A stretch of 19,811 nucleotides of DNA from CAYXZQ01 sp964469935 (GTDB lineage Archaea > Nanobdellota > Nanobdellia > Woesearchaeales > DSVV01), in NCBI GenBank assembly GCA_964469935.1, contig CAYXZQ010000036.1, positions 1 to 19,811 of the forward strand. The letters run 5' to 3'. The notes below the pieces were generated by a model that worked only from the letters and a program-made list of their open reading frames with translations, had not been told where the DNA came from and did not search any database. Every line of letters starts with the position of its first letter. Within the stretch, counting starts at the first letter, position 1. Shown here one piece after another: positions 7,623 to 13,813 of this stretch. The translations under genes were made by a program, and so were the position numbers.

Positions 7623-7636
7623 TTTGTTATTTTCAG
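7595..7636 (+). repeat. 3' tRNA-Ser repeat, copy 1 (within tRNA plus 14 nt flank)
   Basis: TATCCCGGTTC, then GA, then ATCCGGGCGTCGGCG and the flank TTTGTTATTTTCAG. The next copy begins at the following base, 7637. Confidence 0.85.
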
Positions 7637-7732
7637 TATCCCGGTTCCCTGAAGTTCGCCCCGGGCGAACGAGGGGTTCCGAGAACCGTCAGGTTCTCGA
7701 TACGATCCGGGCGTCGGCGTTTGTTATTTCAG
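7637..7732 (+). repeat. 3' tRNA-Ser repeat, copy 2, interrupted by a 57-nt insertion in the T-loop sequence
   Basis: TATCCCGGTTC (7637-7647) and ATCCGGGCGTCGGCG plus TTTGTTATTTCAG (7705-7732) repeat copy 1 apart from one T fewer. The two T-loop bases GA are replaced by 57 nt (7648-7704). The insertion folds into two strong hairpins: GTTCGCC/GGCGAAC (7654-7670) and GAGAACC/GGTTCTC (7681-7698). It carries no anticodon or D arm, so it is a tRNA fragment, not a gene. Confidence 0.85.
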
Positions 7733-7749
7733 CCGGAAAAATCATTTAC

Positions 7750-7822
7750 AGCCCTGTGGTGTAGCGGCCAAGCATTCTAGGTTCTGGGCCTGGAGACCAC
7801 GGTTCAAATCCGTGCAGGGCTA
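7750..7822 (+). tRNA. tRNA-Gln(CTG)
   Basis: 73 nt, no intron. Acceptor AGCCCTG (7750-7756) pairs with CAGGGCT (7815-7821), and A73 is 7822. The anticodon stem CTAGG/CCTGG encloses loop TTCTGGG with anticodon CTG. The T arm is CACGG-TTCAAAT-CCGTG. CCA is not encoded. It starts 17 nt after the interrupted tRNA-Ser fragment and is followed by a pyrimidine-rich run. Confidence 0.93.
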
Positions 7823-7835
7823 TTCTTTTCTTTAT
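7823..7835 (+). terminator. T-rich terminator of the tRNA cluster
   Basis: TTCTTTTCTTTAT directly after tRNA-Gln resembles the oligo-T signals that stop archaeal RNA polymerase without a hairpin. Confidence 0.45.
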
Positions 7836-7880
7836 CTTACAGAGCCACCCAGTCAACAGATTTTTCATTTTTCAGCATTA

Positions 7881-7893
7881 ATTTTAAATAAAC
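7881..7893 (+). promoter_or_regulatory. TATA box of the metallophosphoesterase gene
   Basis: ATTTTAAATAAAC is centred 27 nt ahead of ATG 7914, consistent with leaderless initiation, and supports that start over longer in-frame extensions. Confidence 0.65.
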
Positions 7894-7913
7894 CCTTTTT
7901 TTCCATCTCAACC

Positions 7914-8516
7914 ATGAAGATACTCGCATTCGGTGACCTGCACGGCGACTCGCACCTTGCAGAGAAGCTCGCAGAGAAGGCTGACAAGGAGAAGGTAGAC
8001 CTGGTCATAATCTGCGGCGACATAACCAATTTCGACAGGGACACGACCGGGCTCATGGGGCCGTTTGTGAAAAGGCACAAGAAGGTCCTGTTCGTGCCCG
8101 GCAACCATGACAGCTTTGCGACTGCAGATTTTCTTGCTGAATTATACCCTATAAAGAACATCCATGGCTATTCTGTCAGGTACAAGGACGTGGGCATCTT
8201 CGGAGCAGGCGGGGCGAACATAGGTGTTGAGCAGCTTTCGGAGAAGGAAATCTACAGCCTGCTCAAGAAAGGCTTTGACAGGGTGAAATACCTCAAGAAG
8301 AAGATAATGGTCACGCACGTCCATCCCTCAGGGACCAAGATGGAGAAATTCACCAGCTTCTTCCCCGGAAGCGAGAGCATAAGGAAGGCTGTCGAGTCCT
8401 TCAAGCCCGACATCATGCTCTGCAGCCATGTTCACGAGGCAGAGGGCCTCGAGGAGAAGATAGGGAATACGAAAGTGATGAACGTGGGCAAGGAAGGCAA
8501 GATCATAGAGGTCTAG
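7914..8516 (+). CDS. Calcineurin-like metallophosphoesterase
   Basis: A 200-residue protein of the MPE superfamily, two-metal phosphoesterases acting on phosphomono- or diesters. All core motifs are present: G-D-L-H at 7-10 (D8, H10), G-D at 35-36, G-N-H-D at 63-66, H135 in T-H-V-H, and H172/H174 in C-S-H-V-H. It has no signal peptide or membrane helix, so it is cytoplasmic. Size and motif spacing fit the short YfcE/MJ0936-like group. I chose ATG 7914 because a TATA box sits 27 nt upstream; an in-frame extension to 7812 would run through tRNA-Gln and the promoter. A small unknown gene begins 2 nt after its stop. The substrate cannot be read from sequence. Confidence 0.88.
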   Translation: MKILAFGDLHGDSHLAEKLAEKADKEKVDLVIICGDITNFDRDTTGLMGPFVKRHKKVLFVPGNHDSFATADFLAELYPIKNIHGYSVRYKDVGIFGAGGANIGVEQLSEKEIYSLLKKGFDRVKYLKKKIMVTHVHPSGTKMEKFTSFFPGSESIRKAVESFKPDIMLCSHVHEAEGLEEKIGNTKVMNVGKEGKIIEV

Positions 8517-8518
8517 AG

Positions 8519-8791
8519 ATGGGCATAACGATTGGCGACATATTTTATGGAGCAGCAGTCATCTATGCTCTTTATCAAGCACAGCAAACCGTCGTCCCGC
8601 AGGAATTTCTGGACAGGATGAAGAAATTTACAGGGCTGAAGGGCAATCAAGTATCGCTTGAGGGGGCGATGGATGTTTATGAGAAGAGTACGCTGGAAGA
8701 GACAGCCGGTAAGGAATTCTTTGAAAGGAACATTGATTACATCACAGGAAAGAAAAGGATAGAATATGATCAGCCTGACAAATTGTTATGA
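8519..8791 (+). CDS. Small hypothetical protein, 90 residues
   Basis: I do not recognise the family. The ATG lies 2 nt after the phosphoesterase stop, so it is very likely cotranscribed with that gene. The N-terminal 20 residues (GDIFYGAAVIYALYQAQQ) form an amphipathic or weakly membrane-binding helix. The rest is charged and helical, with repeated Lys/Glu and an aromatic-acidic tail ending Y-D-Q-P-D-K-L-L. No Cys or metal motif. Its last 6 nt overlap the 3' end of the convergent gene on the minus strand, a tight tail-to-tail arrangement. Confidence 0.6.
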   Translation: MGITIGDIFYGAAVIYALYQAQQTVVPQEFLDRMKKFTGLKGNQVSLEGAMDVYEKSTLEETAGKEFFERNIDYITGKKRIEYDQPDKLL

Positions 8792-9712
8792 CTTGTTCAG
8801 CAGCTGCACCCAGTAGCGATGCCCTTTACCGCAGTATGCATCATTGAGCGTCTTGAAATCTTCATCTGAGACTGGCCTGTTCAATCTTTTCAGCAGGCTG
8901 AAGCTTACGTCTATGCTGTTCCTGCTTACAAGCTCTGCAATCACAGGCACGAGCCTGGCGTTTGTCTTGATATACCTAGCGAAGTTTCGGGCCATGAAAT
9001 AATCCTTCCTGCTGATGCTCTTCATCGCTGCATCCCGCCTTAAGTCATCGTCGGAATAGAACATTATCACATTTTCCAACCCTTTATTCTCGAGCCGATT
9101 CTGGAACCTCATTGCATTCCTGTAGTTGCCTGTCGCAAGGTATTCATTTATCCCCCTTGCCTGGTGGTCAGAATCGAGTTTTCCCAACAAAAATGCGCTG
9201 TTGCCGATATTTCCATGCTGGATCGTCTTTTTGAACTTGTCATATTTTATTTCCACGTCTGAAATTTGCAGTATGACGTCCATTGAATTATCCGGCTGGC
9301 CATGGTCTATCAGCATGTCTGCGATGTTGCTCTTGAGAAAATCGTCTTTCAGCCTCGAAGCATTCCCGCTCGCAGTATTGTAGTTTCCAGAATCGACCAG
9401 AAGCTTGCATGCCTCGTAAAGCGGACCGTCATTCACTATCATGTTGGTGAACCAGGGAGTCTTATACGATTCTCCATGCTTGAGCAATCTCCTGACAGTC
9501 TCGAGGATGTCCTGGTCAGTAGCCTTGGATTCCTTATCTGCATACATCCTGTCGATGTAATTATTTATCGAGGAATCAGCAGGGATTTTCAGGGCTATGG
9601 CCGGTCTTTTTTCATGATCGTGTACCTGGTTCCTGCTGGTGATGTATAACATGCCTGCTACATCCATAATCAATAATCCCATGAGAATCTTCAGGCCGAG
9701 TTTTTTCCCCAT
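8786..9712 (-). CDS. Membrane-anchored hypothetical protein, alpha-helical
   Basis: 308 residues from the ATG at 9712, which is preferred to the TTG two codons upstream because a TATA box is centred 26 nt before it. An N-terminal hydrophobic helix (about residues 5-23, LGLKILMGLLIMDVAGMLYI) acts as a signal anchor. The remainder is predicted mostly helical, with repeating short helices of the kind seen in TPR or HEAT-like solenoids (for example E-Y-L-A-T-G-N-Y-R-N-A-M-R-F and R-K-D-Y-F-M-A-R-N-F-A-R-Y). No catalytic motif is visible. It is monocistronic, convergent with the phosphoesterase operon and downstream of rtcB on the same strand, but with its own promoter. I do not recognise the family. 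Confidence 0.65.
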   Translation of the reverse strand: MGKKLGLKILMGLLIMDVAGMLYITSRNQVHDHEKRPAIALKIPADSSINNYIDRMYADKESKATDQDILETVRRLLKHGESYKTPWFTNMIVNDGPLYEACKLLVDSGNYNTASGNASRLKDDFLKSNIADMLIDHGQPDNSMDVILQISDVEIKYDKFKKTIQHGNIGNSAFLLGKLDSDHQARGINEYLATGNYRNAMRFQNRLENKGLENVIMFYSDDDLRRDAAMKSISRKDYFMARNFARYIKTNARLVPVIAELVSRNSIDVSFSLLKRLNRPVSDEDFKTLNDAYCGKGHRYWVQLLNKS

Positions 9713-9732
9713 CAGCAAAAGTTCAGAACTTG

Positions 9733-9742
9733 TATATATAAA
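9733..9742 (-). promoter_or_regulatory. TATA box of the 308-residue anchored protein
   Basis: On the minus strand it reads TTTATATATA, centred 26 nt before ATG 9712. It is a very good archaeal match and supports a leaderless mRNA. Confidence 0.7.
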
Positions 9743-9774
9743 TCTTTTCAGTTGAAACTATCTTGAAGTAGATA

Positions 9775-11196
9775 CTAGCCCTTCATCACAGCTATCGGCA
9801 CGACCCTGTAGACTAGCTTCCCTATCCCTGCCTCGTGGCTGACCCTGACGACCTCGTCGACATCCTTGTATGCCTGGTAAGTCTCCTCGGCAATCCCTTT
9901 CATGGATGCGCCCTTGACCATTATGCCCTTCTTTGCGAGGTCGCTTGTCACCTGCTCGCCCCTGTAATTTCTCATCGCCTCATGCCTTGACATGACCCTT
10001 CCTGCGCCATGAGCAGTCGATCCGAATGTCAACTCCTCAGCCTTTTTCGTGCCCACAAGCACATATGATGCTGTGCCCATGCTGCCGGGTATCAGCACCG
10101 GTTGGCCCACCTGCCTGTAGACCTCAGGTATCTCTTCCCTCCCGGGGCCGAAGGACCTTGTCGCGCCCTTCCTGTGCACGCATACTTTTTTCATAGAACC
10201 ATCGATATCATGCTTCTCGAGCTTAGCCAGGTTGTGGCAGACATCATACACCTGCCCCATACCCTCAGACGTCCCCATGACCTTCTCGAATACATTCCTG
10301 GTCCAGTGGGCTATCATCTGCCTGTTCACGAATGCGAAATTTATCGCCCCTGCCATTGCCTTCATGTAGTCCTGGCCCATGTCAGAGCCTATGGGCGCAT
10401 TGACAAGCTCCCTGTCAGGCAGGCCTGATATTCCGAACTTCTGCTCCATGCCCCTGATATAATCAGACGCTATCTGGTGGCCAAGACCCCTGCTTCCGCA
10501 GTGTATCATGACATTTATCTGGCCTGTCTCTGTGACGCCGAAGCTTTTTGCGACTTTCTCGTCATATATCCTGTCGACCTTCTGTATCTCGAGGAAATGG
10601 TTCCCTGCGCCGAGTGTGCCGAGCTGGGGCATGCCCCTTTTCATCGCCCTGTCTGATACAGCATTCGGGTCTGCATTGATCATCCTGCCGTATTCCTCTG
10701 TCCTCTGGAGGTCATCCTTGGTTCCATAACCATTCTTGACAGCCCACTCTGCACCCTTTACAATGACTTCCGACAAGATATCCCTCGTGACCCTTGTCTG
10801 TCCGCCCTTCCCGACTCCGGCAGGGACCTCCCTGAAGAACCCGTCAAGCAGCTCCTTTCTCTTGCCCATTACCTCTTTTTCTGTGAAATCAGTCCTGAGG
10901 AGCCTTACCCCGCAGTTTATGTCGTAGCCGACTCCGCCTGGACTCACAATACCTTCATCCATGTCAAAAGCAGCGACTCCGCCTATGCTGAAGCCATAGC
11001 CCTGGTGAGCGTCAGGGCAGGCAATCGAATGCCTGATTATGCCTTTGAGGTGTGCGACATTCGCAACCTGCTGCAGGGTGATGTCCTTTTTCATAAGAGC
11101 CAGAAGCTTTTCAGATGCGAACACCCTACCAGGCACCCTCATACCCCCCTTTTTGGGTATCTCCCATGTATTATCGTCGATCTTCTTGAGTTCCAT
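9775..11196 (-). CDS. rtcB: RNA-splicing ligase RtcB
   Basis: RtcB joins a 2',3'-cyclic phosphate (or 3'-phosphate) end to a 5'-OH using GTP and Mn2+, sealing tRNA exons after intron removal and repairing RNA. 473 residues is the usual archaeal length without an intein. Visible ligands: D92 and C95 in G-V-G-Y-D-I-N-C-G-V-R, H200 in G-A-G-N-H-F, H232 in I-H-C-G-S-R-G-L-G-H, H321 in C-H-N-L-A-K, and H396 in H-G-A-G-R, the histidine that receives GMP. No key residue is missing. The ATG at 11196 lies ~29 nt after its TATA box, so the mRNA is nearly leaderless. Archease lies 48 nt upstream on the same strand, and the intron-containing tRNA-Lys is elsewhere in this window. Confidence 0.97.
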   Translation of the reverse strand: MELKKIDDNTWEIPKKGGMRVPGRVFASEKLLALMKKDITLQQVANVAHLKGIIRHSIACPDAHQGYGFSIGGVAAFDMDEGIVSPGGVGYDINCGVRLLRTDFTEKEVMGKRKELLDGFFREVPAGVGKGGQTRVTRDILSEVIVKGAEWAVKNGYGTKDDLQRTEEYGRMINADPNAVSDRAMKRGMPQLGTLGAGNHFLEIQKVDRIYDEKVAKSFGVTETGQINVMIHCGSRGLGHQIASDYIRGMEQKFGISGLPDRELVNAPIGSDMGQDYMKAMAGAINFAFVNRQMIAHWTRNVFEKVMGTSEGMGQVYDVCHNLAKLEKHDIDGSMKKVCVHRKGATRSFGPGREEIPEVYRQVGQPVLIPGSMGTASYVLVGTKKAEELTFGSTAHGAGRVMSRHEAMRNYRGEQVTSDLAKKGIMVKGASMKGIAEETYQAYKDVDEVVRVSHEAGIGKLVYRVVPIAVMKG

Positions 11197-11220
11197 CTTG
11201 CTCGAAGAATAATTCCTTCA

Positions 11221-11230
11221 TTTATATATC
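11221..11230 (-). promoter_or_regulatory. TATA box of rtcB
   Basis: The minus strand reads GATATATAAA, ~29 nt ahead of the ATG at 11196. It sits in the short gap after archease, so rtcB can be transcribed on its own. Confidence 0.6.
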
Positions 11231-11244
11231 TTTCATTTGATTCT

Positions 11245-11655
11245 TCAGATATCTACGACGACCTGGACCATGCACTTCCCCTTCTCTTCAGATATCTCCA
11301 TCTGGTTGTAGGTCACGGCCTTTACATCCCCGTCAATCTCGTACTTTCCTGTCTCAGTATCCCCTGCGAGCACTGCCCTGAGCTTATGCCCCATAATCTT
11401 CAGCTCCCTCACTTCATGCAGCAGGAATCCTTTTGTGTCAAGCAAAAACAGCAGCTCTTCGAGGAAATTGTAGAGCAAAGACTGCCTGTCGCTTCCGTCC
11501 ACCTCGACCCTTTCTTCAGACTTAGTTTTGACCTTCTCATGGTCTGTTATCACTGAGAACATCGCAAGAGCCGCGTTTGAGAACGCCTCTTCCATTGTCC
11601 TGCCGTACGCCTGGAACTTGGCATCAGCAGTATGCTCGAAAAATTTATACTTCAT
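11245..11655 (-). CDS. Archease, RtcB activator
   Basis: Archease speeds RtcB guanylylation and allows multiple turnovers; genes for the two are often adjacent. This 136-residue protein has the family opening F-E-H-T-A-D-A (metal-binding Asp in H-T-A-D), an E-E-A-F-S-N-A-A helix, the strand-helix L-L-Y-N-F-L-E-E-L-L-F-L-L-D, and the terminal K-A-V-T-Y-N-Q-M followed by a strand V-V-V-D-I, where the C-terminal Asp is a typical metal ligand. Length is normal for the family (~135-145). The ATG at 11655 is 26 nt after a TATA box. It has its own promoter and rtcB follows after 48 nt. Confidence 0.95.
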   Translation of the reverse strand: MKYKFFEHTADAKFQAYGRTMEEAFSNAALAMFSVITDHEKVKTKSEERVEVDGSDRQSLLYNFLEELLFLLDTKGFLLHEVRELKIMGHKLRAVLAGDTETGKYEIDGDVKAVTYNQMEISEEKGKCMVQVVVDI

Positions 11656-11675
11656 ATAAGTACAGAAGATCGCTC

Positions 11676-11685
11676 TATATAAAAA
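11676..11685 (-). promoter_or_regulatory. TATA box of archease
   Basis: The minus strand reads TTTTTATATA, centred 26 nt before ATG 11655, consistent with a leaderless mRNA. Confidence 0.65.
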
Positions 11686-11687
11686 CC

Positions 11688-12206
11688 TTAGTACTTCTTG
11701 AGCAGGCTCGGCACAGCAGCGCCGATTGAGCAGGGGAATGCGACCACTACGACTATCTTCATGACATCCATGAAAGAATGAACATAGGGGCTGTGGTCAA
11801 GGTTCATGAGATAGACCAGCATGAAGGATATGAGGACAGTGATTGCATAGAGGCTCAGCAGCCGCTTTGTCATGAACTGGCCGAGCTTTCTCTGGCTCTT
11901 GTTCTTGACCCTGCTGTAGCCTATGAAATATATCTCGATGAAGAGGATTGCCAGGGTCGCGCCGATGATGAGCTCTGTATGGAGAAGGTCAAGGCCTACT
12001 GCTGTCGACACTGTCGCGCCCTTGAGGATGAATGTGATGCCGATGATGAGCGCGCCGAAGAAAGCGTTCACCGCATCCCGCGTGCCGAAATGGTCGGGGA
12101 CCCTGTCAAGGAGCTTCTCTTCGATTAGCCTTATCTGCTGCTCGATGAACTCGATCTCTTTCTTCTCCCTAGAGATGTCCTTGAAGACCTCTTTTTGAAA
12201 ACTCAT
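11688..12206 (-). CDS. DUF2391-type integral membrane protein
   Basis: 172 residues. An N-terminal charged coiled-coil-like helix (residues 5-35, rich in Glu/Lys/Ile) precedes a conserved-looking R-V-P-D-H-F-G-T-R-D-A-V-N-A-F-F-G-A segment and four hydrophobic helices at about 45-64, 77-96, 114-133 and 147-164. This pattern matches my recollection of the DUF2391 family of putative membrane proteins in archaea and bacteria, whose function is not established. It has its own TATA box 27 nt upstream of ATG 12206 and ends just before the archease promoter. No transport motif or catalytic residue can be named. Confidence 0.7.
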   Translation of the reverse strand: MSFQKEVFKDISREKKEIEFIEQQIRLIEEKLLDRVPDHFGTRDAVNAFFGALIIGITFILKGATVSTAVGLDLLHTELIIGATLAILFIEIYFIGYSRVKNKSQRKLGQFMTKRLLSLYAITVLISFMLVYLMNLDHSPYVHSFMDVMKIVVVVAFPCSIGAAVPSLLKKY

Positions 12207-12227
12207 CTGTATTTCTTTGGACTGATG

Positions 12228-12237
12228 GTTTATAAAC
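12228..12237 (-). promoter_or_regulatory. TATA box of the DUF2391-type gene
   Basis: GTTTATAAAC, a palindromic TATA centred 27 nt ahead of ATG 12206. It supports leaderless initiation. Confidence 0.65.
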
Positions 12238-12256
12238 TTTTTTCTTAATCATACAG

Positions 12257-13009
12257 TCATAAGAAAGTCCGCTGCCAGTTGCTGTAGATTATGTTTCTCA
12301 CTTCACTCATGTCCAGGCCTTTTGCCTCTGCAATCTTTTTGTACGACTCGACGACGAATGCAGGCTCGTTCTTCCTTCCCTCGTAAGGGCTCATGAATGG
12401 GGAGTCTGTCTCGCAGAAGAGCTGGTTAAGCGGGACAACGCCTGCCAGGTGCTGGAACTGCTCGCTCTTGACGACTATCGTAGGCACTGTGAACATGTAG
12501 CCCCTTTTTATGGCTTTCTCGACAAGCCTCTTCTTGCCTGAGAAACAGTGCAGGATTATCTTCAGGCTGTATCCCTTGAGGATCTTCAGGGCATCTGCCT
12601 CGGCTTTTCTCGAATGGATCACAACTGGCTTGTCAAGCTCAGAAGCAAGGTCGAGCATCCGGCGAAAGAGCCCCTCCTGCTCATCTTTGTCCTTCCCTGT
12701 CTTGAAATCAAGCCCTATCTCGCCTATGGCGATTATCCTGTCCCTGTTCTGTCTTATGAATTCAATCTCTTCATCTATATCAACAGAATATTTTTCAGGG
12801 GATATCTCGGTCTTCAGCGCATCGATAGGATACAGCCCCACGCTTGCCCTGACAATGTCATGCTTCTCTTCAACCTCTAGCGCGATGCGGTTGGATTTTG
12901 GGTGTATGCCTGATGACACGATAATGCTCACGCCTGCTTTTTTGGCTTCTTCGACTGCCCTGTCGATGTCTTTTACGAGGTCCAGGTGGGCGTGAAGGTC
13001 TATGAACAT
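12257..13009 (-). CDS. tatD: TatD-family metal-dependent nuclease
   Basis: TatD proteins are TIM-barrel metallohydrolases with DNA (3'-5' exonuclease/AP) activity, implicated in DNA repair. In this 250-residue protein every metal ligand is present: H6 and H8 in D-L-H-A-H-L-D, E97 in G-E-I-G-L-D, H132 in V-I-H-S-R, H154 in L-H-C-F-S-G, and D202 in E-T-D-S-P. Length matches the family (~255). Unlike its neighbours it has a clear Shine-Dalgarno AGGAGG at spacing 7 before ATG 13009, and its best TATA box lies ~85 nt upstream, so this is a leadered mRNA. The C-terminus ends with the usual N-W-x-x-x-F/L helix. Confidence 0.93.
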   Translation of the reverse strand: MFIDLHAHLDLVKDIDRAVEEAKKAGVSIIVSSGIHPKSNRIALEVEEKHDIVRASVGLYPIDALKTEISPEKYSVDIDEEIEFIRQNRDRIIAIGEIGLDFKTGKDKDEQEGLFRRMLDLASELDKPVVIHSRKAEADALKILKGYSLKIILHCFSGKKRLVEKAIKRGYMFTVPTIVVKSEQFQHLAGVVPLNQLFCETDSPFMSPYEGRKNEPAFVVESYKKIAEAKGLDMSEVRNIIYSNWQRTFL

Positions 13010-13012
13010 CTC

Positions 13013-13022
13013 ATGCCTCCTG
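13013..13022 (-). promoter_or_regulatory. Shine-Dalgarno site of tatD
   Basis: The minus strand reads CAGGAGGCATGAG before the ATG, a 6-base anti-16S match (AGGAGG) that fixes the start at 13009. Confidence 0.7.
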
Positions 13023-13090
13023 AAGAGAGTTCCCCGTTTCCAAGAATGCCATTTGTATGAATAATTTCCATCAGGAGAAGGATGCAGAGG

Positions 13091-13102
13091 TATTTTATAA
13101 AA
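13091..13102 (-). promoter_or_regulatory. TATA box for the tatD transcript
   Basis: TTTTATAAAATA on the minus strand, in the 112-nt gap between tatD and the small secreted gene. It predicts a leader of about 60 nt. The site is nearly palindromic, so direction is assigned from context only. Confidence 0.5.
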
Positions 13103-13121
13103 TTTTAGCTAGAAGACGAAT

Positions 13122-13319
13122 CTATAGGTAAGTGCCTGGAGCAGGCACATATTCTGCCATACGCATCATGTCGCCATATGCCGGGCTTCCCATCATCCTG
13201 TACGCATCCATCATACCGTACCCGTAGTCTTCGCCGCCGTCATTATGCGCAAAAGCCGCCCCTATCATCGTGATGATCAGCGCAGCCAAAATACCCAACA
13301 TTGCCATATTCTTTTCCAT
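13122..13319 (-). CDS. Small exported Met-rich protein, 65 residues
   Basis: Read from the ATG at 13319, which has GAGGTGAG upstream. A signal peptide covers residues ~1-24 (MAMLGILAALIITMIGAAFA as its core). The mature part is only ~40 residues and contains Met in pairs (G-M-M-D, R-M-M-G, D-M-M-R-M), one His, several Tyr/Asp and a Pro-rich tail. Paired Met could bind copper or silver, but that is a guess. A longer in-frame extension to 13394 would overlap the previous gene and is not supported. It is the last gene of a three-gene operon, divergent from the first 7TM/wHTH module. The family is not recognised. Confidence 0.6.
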   Translation of the reverse strand: MEKNMAMLGILAALIITMIGAAFAHNDGGEDYGYGMMDAYRMMGSPAYGDMMRMAEYVPAPGTYL

Positions 13320-13333
13320 CTTTTCCTCACCTC

Positions 13334-13543
13334 TCAGATAGTTGCCGGCTGGTTCTCCATTATGAGAAATCCGCCCTGCTTGTCCTTCTGCCACATGAAC
13401 ATATCCCCTATCCTGACATGCTCATCATCCTTCATCTCTTTTTCCAGCTCGCTGAGATCAGCAATCTCTTTGTGCTGCTCCCATACCGATGCCCTCATGT
13501 CCTTGAGCATCAGCATCCTTCTCATGCCTTCTGCGGGACTCAT
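13334..13543 (-). CDS. Small soluble hypothetical protein, 69 residues
   Basis: Starts at ATG 13543, overlapping the preceding stop in an ATGA arrangement, with a very strong Shine-Dalgarno (GAGGAGGTG) upstream. The protein is Met-, Glu- and Lys-rich: a helix with R-R-M-L-M-L-K-D-M-R, a charged helix E-L-E-K-E-M-K-D-D-E-H, then a short strand region ending F-L-I-M-E-N-Q. No Cys and no signal peptide, so it is cytoplasmic. I do not recognise it. Tight coupling to the 35-residue gene before it and the exported gene after it implies a shared role. Confidence 0.55.
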   Translation of the reverse strand: MSPAEGMRRMLMLKDMRASVWEQHKEIADLSELEKEMKDDEHVRIGDMFMWQKDKQGGFLIMENQPATI

Positions 13544-13647
13544 ATTCCCACCTCCTCTCTCTTAATTATGAGGGTCCTGTCGCCCTCGCTCGGGTATACC
13601 TGGGTCTCGAGCCCAAGCATCTTTCTCACCCTATCCATGCTTTCCAT
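13540..13647 (-). CDS. Very small protein, 35 residues, first gene of the small-protein operon
   Basis: ATG 13647 is preceded by GGAGGT at a 7-nt spacing, which strongly marks it as a translated start even though the product is tiny. The protein is basic at its N-terminus (M-D-R-V-R-K-M-L-G-L) and ends I-I-K-R-E-E-V-G-I, with no signal peptide. Its stop overlaps the next ATG by 4 nt. A longer frame upstream to a TTG at 13749 would overlap the TATA box and lacks a ribosome site, so I reject it. Function unknown. Confidence 0.5.
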   Translation of the reverse strand: MESMDRVRKMLGLETQVYPSEGDRTLIIKREEVGI

Positions 13648-13737
13648 CTTTCTTACCTCCGCAAAAAAGGAAATCCATGGAAATCTCGTATTTTTCTTCA
13701 CAGACCCTTTTTTGCTGTTATTTTGGATGCCCTGCTC

Positions 13738-13746
13738 ATTTATATA
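13738..13746 (-). promoter_or_regulatory. TATA box of the three-gene small-protein operon
   Basis: The minus strand reads TATATAAAT, predicting a start near 13715 and an untranslated leader of about 70 nt before the 35-residue gene. The 65-nt gap to 13814 holds this promoter and the divergent one. Confidence 0.5.
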
Positions 13747-13781
13747 CAAGAAGAAGGATAAATCAGATTAATGTTCCATAA

Positions 13782-13792
13782 AATTTAAAAAT
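13782..13792 (+). promoter_or_regulatory. TATA box of 7TM/wHTH module 1
   Basis: AATTTAAAAAT is centred ~26-27 nt before ATG 13814, giving a leaderless mRNA. It is divergent from the small-protein operon promoter ~40 nt away. Confidence 0.6.
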
Positions 13793-13813
13793 CAATTTTG
13801 AAGTCCCTTAAGC

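Noticed and set aside
7648..7704. T-loop intron of a functional second tRNA-Ser
   Set aside because: The fragment has no acceptor 5' strand, D arm or anticodon arm of its own, and no bulge-helix-bulge could be drawn at its ends.
7165..7780. Open frames of ~60-170 residues on both strands across the tRNA and repeat region
   Set aside because: They run through four tRNA genes and perfect DNA repeats, carry the same translated string twice because of the repeat, and have no ribosome site or recognisable family.
7812..7913. N-terminal extension of the phosphoesterase
   Set aside because: It would begin inside tRNA-Gln and translate the promoter; the family motif G-D-L-H normally lies within the first ten residues, as it does from 7914.
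13648..13749. Longer form of the 35-residue gene from a TTG
   Set aside because: The TTG overlaps the TATA box and has no ribosome site, whereas ATG 13647 has GGAGGT at ideal spacing.
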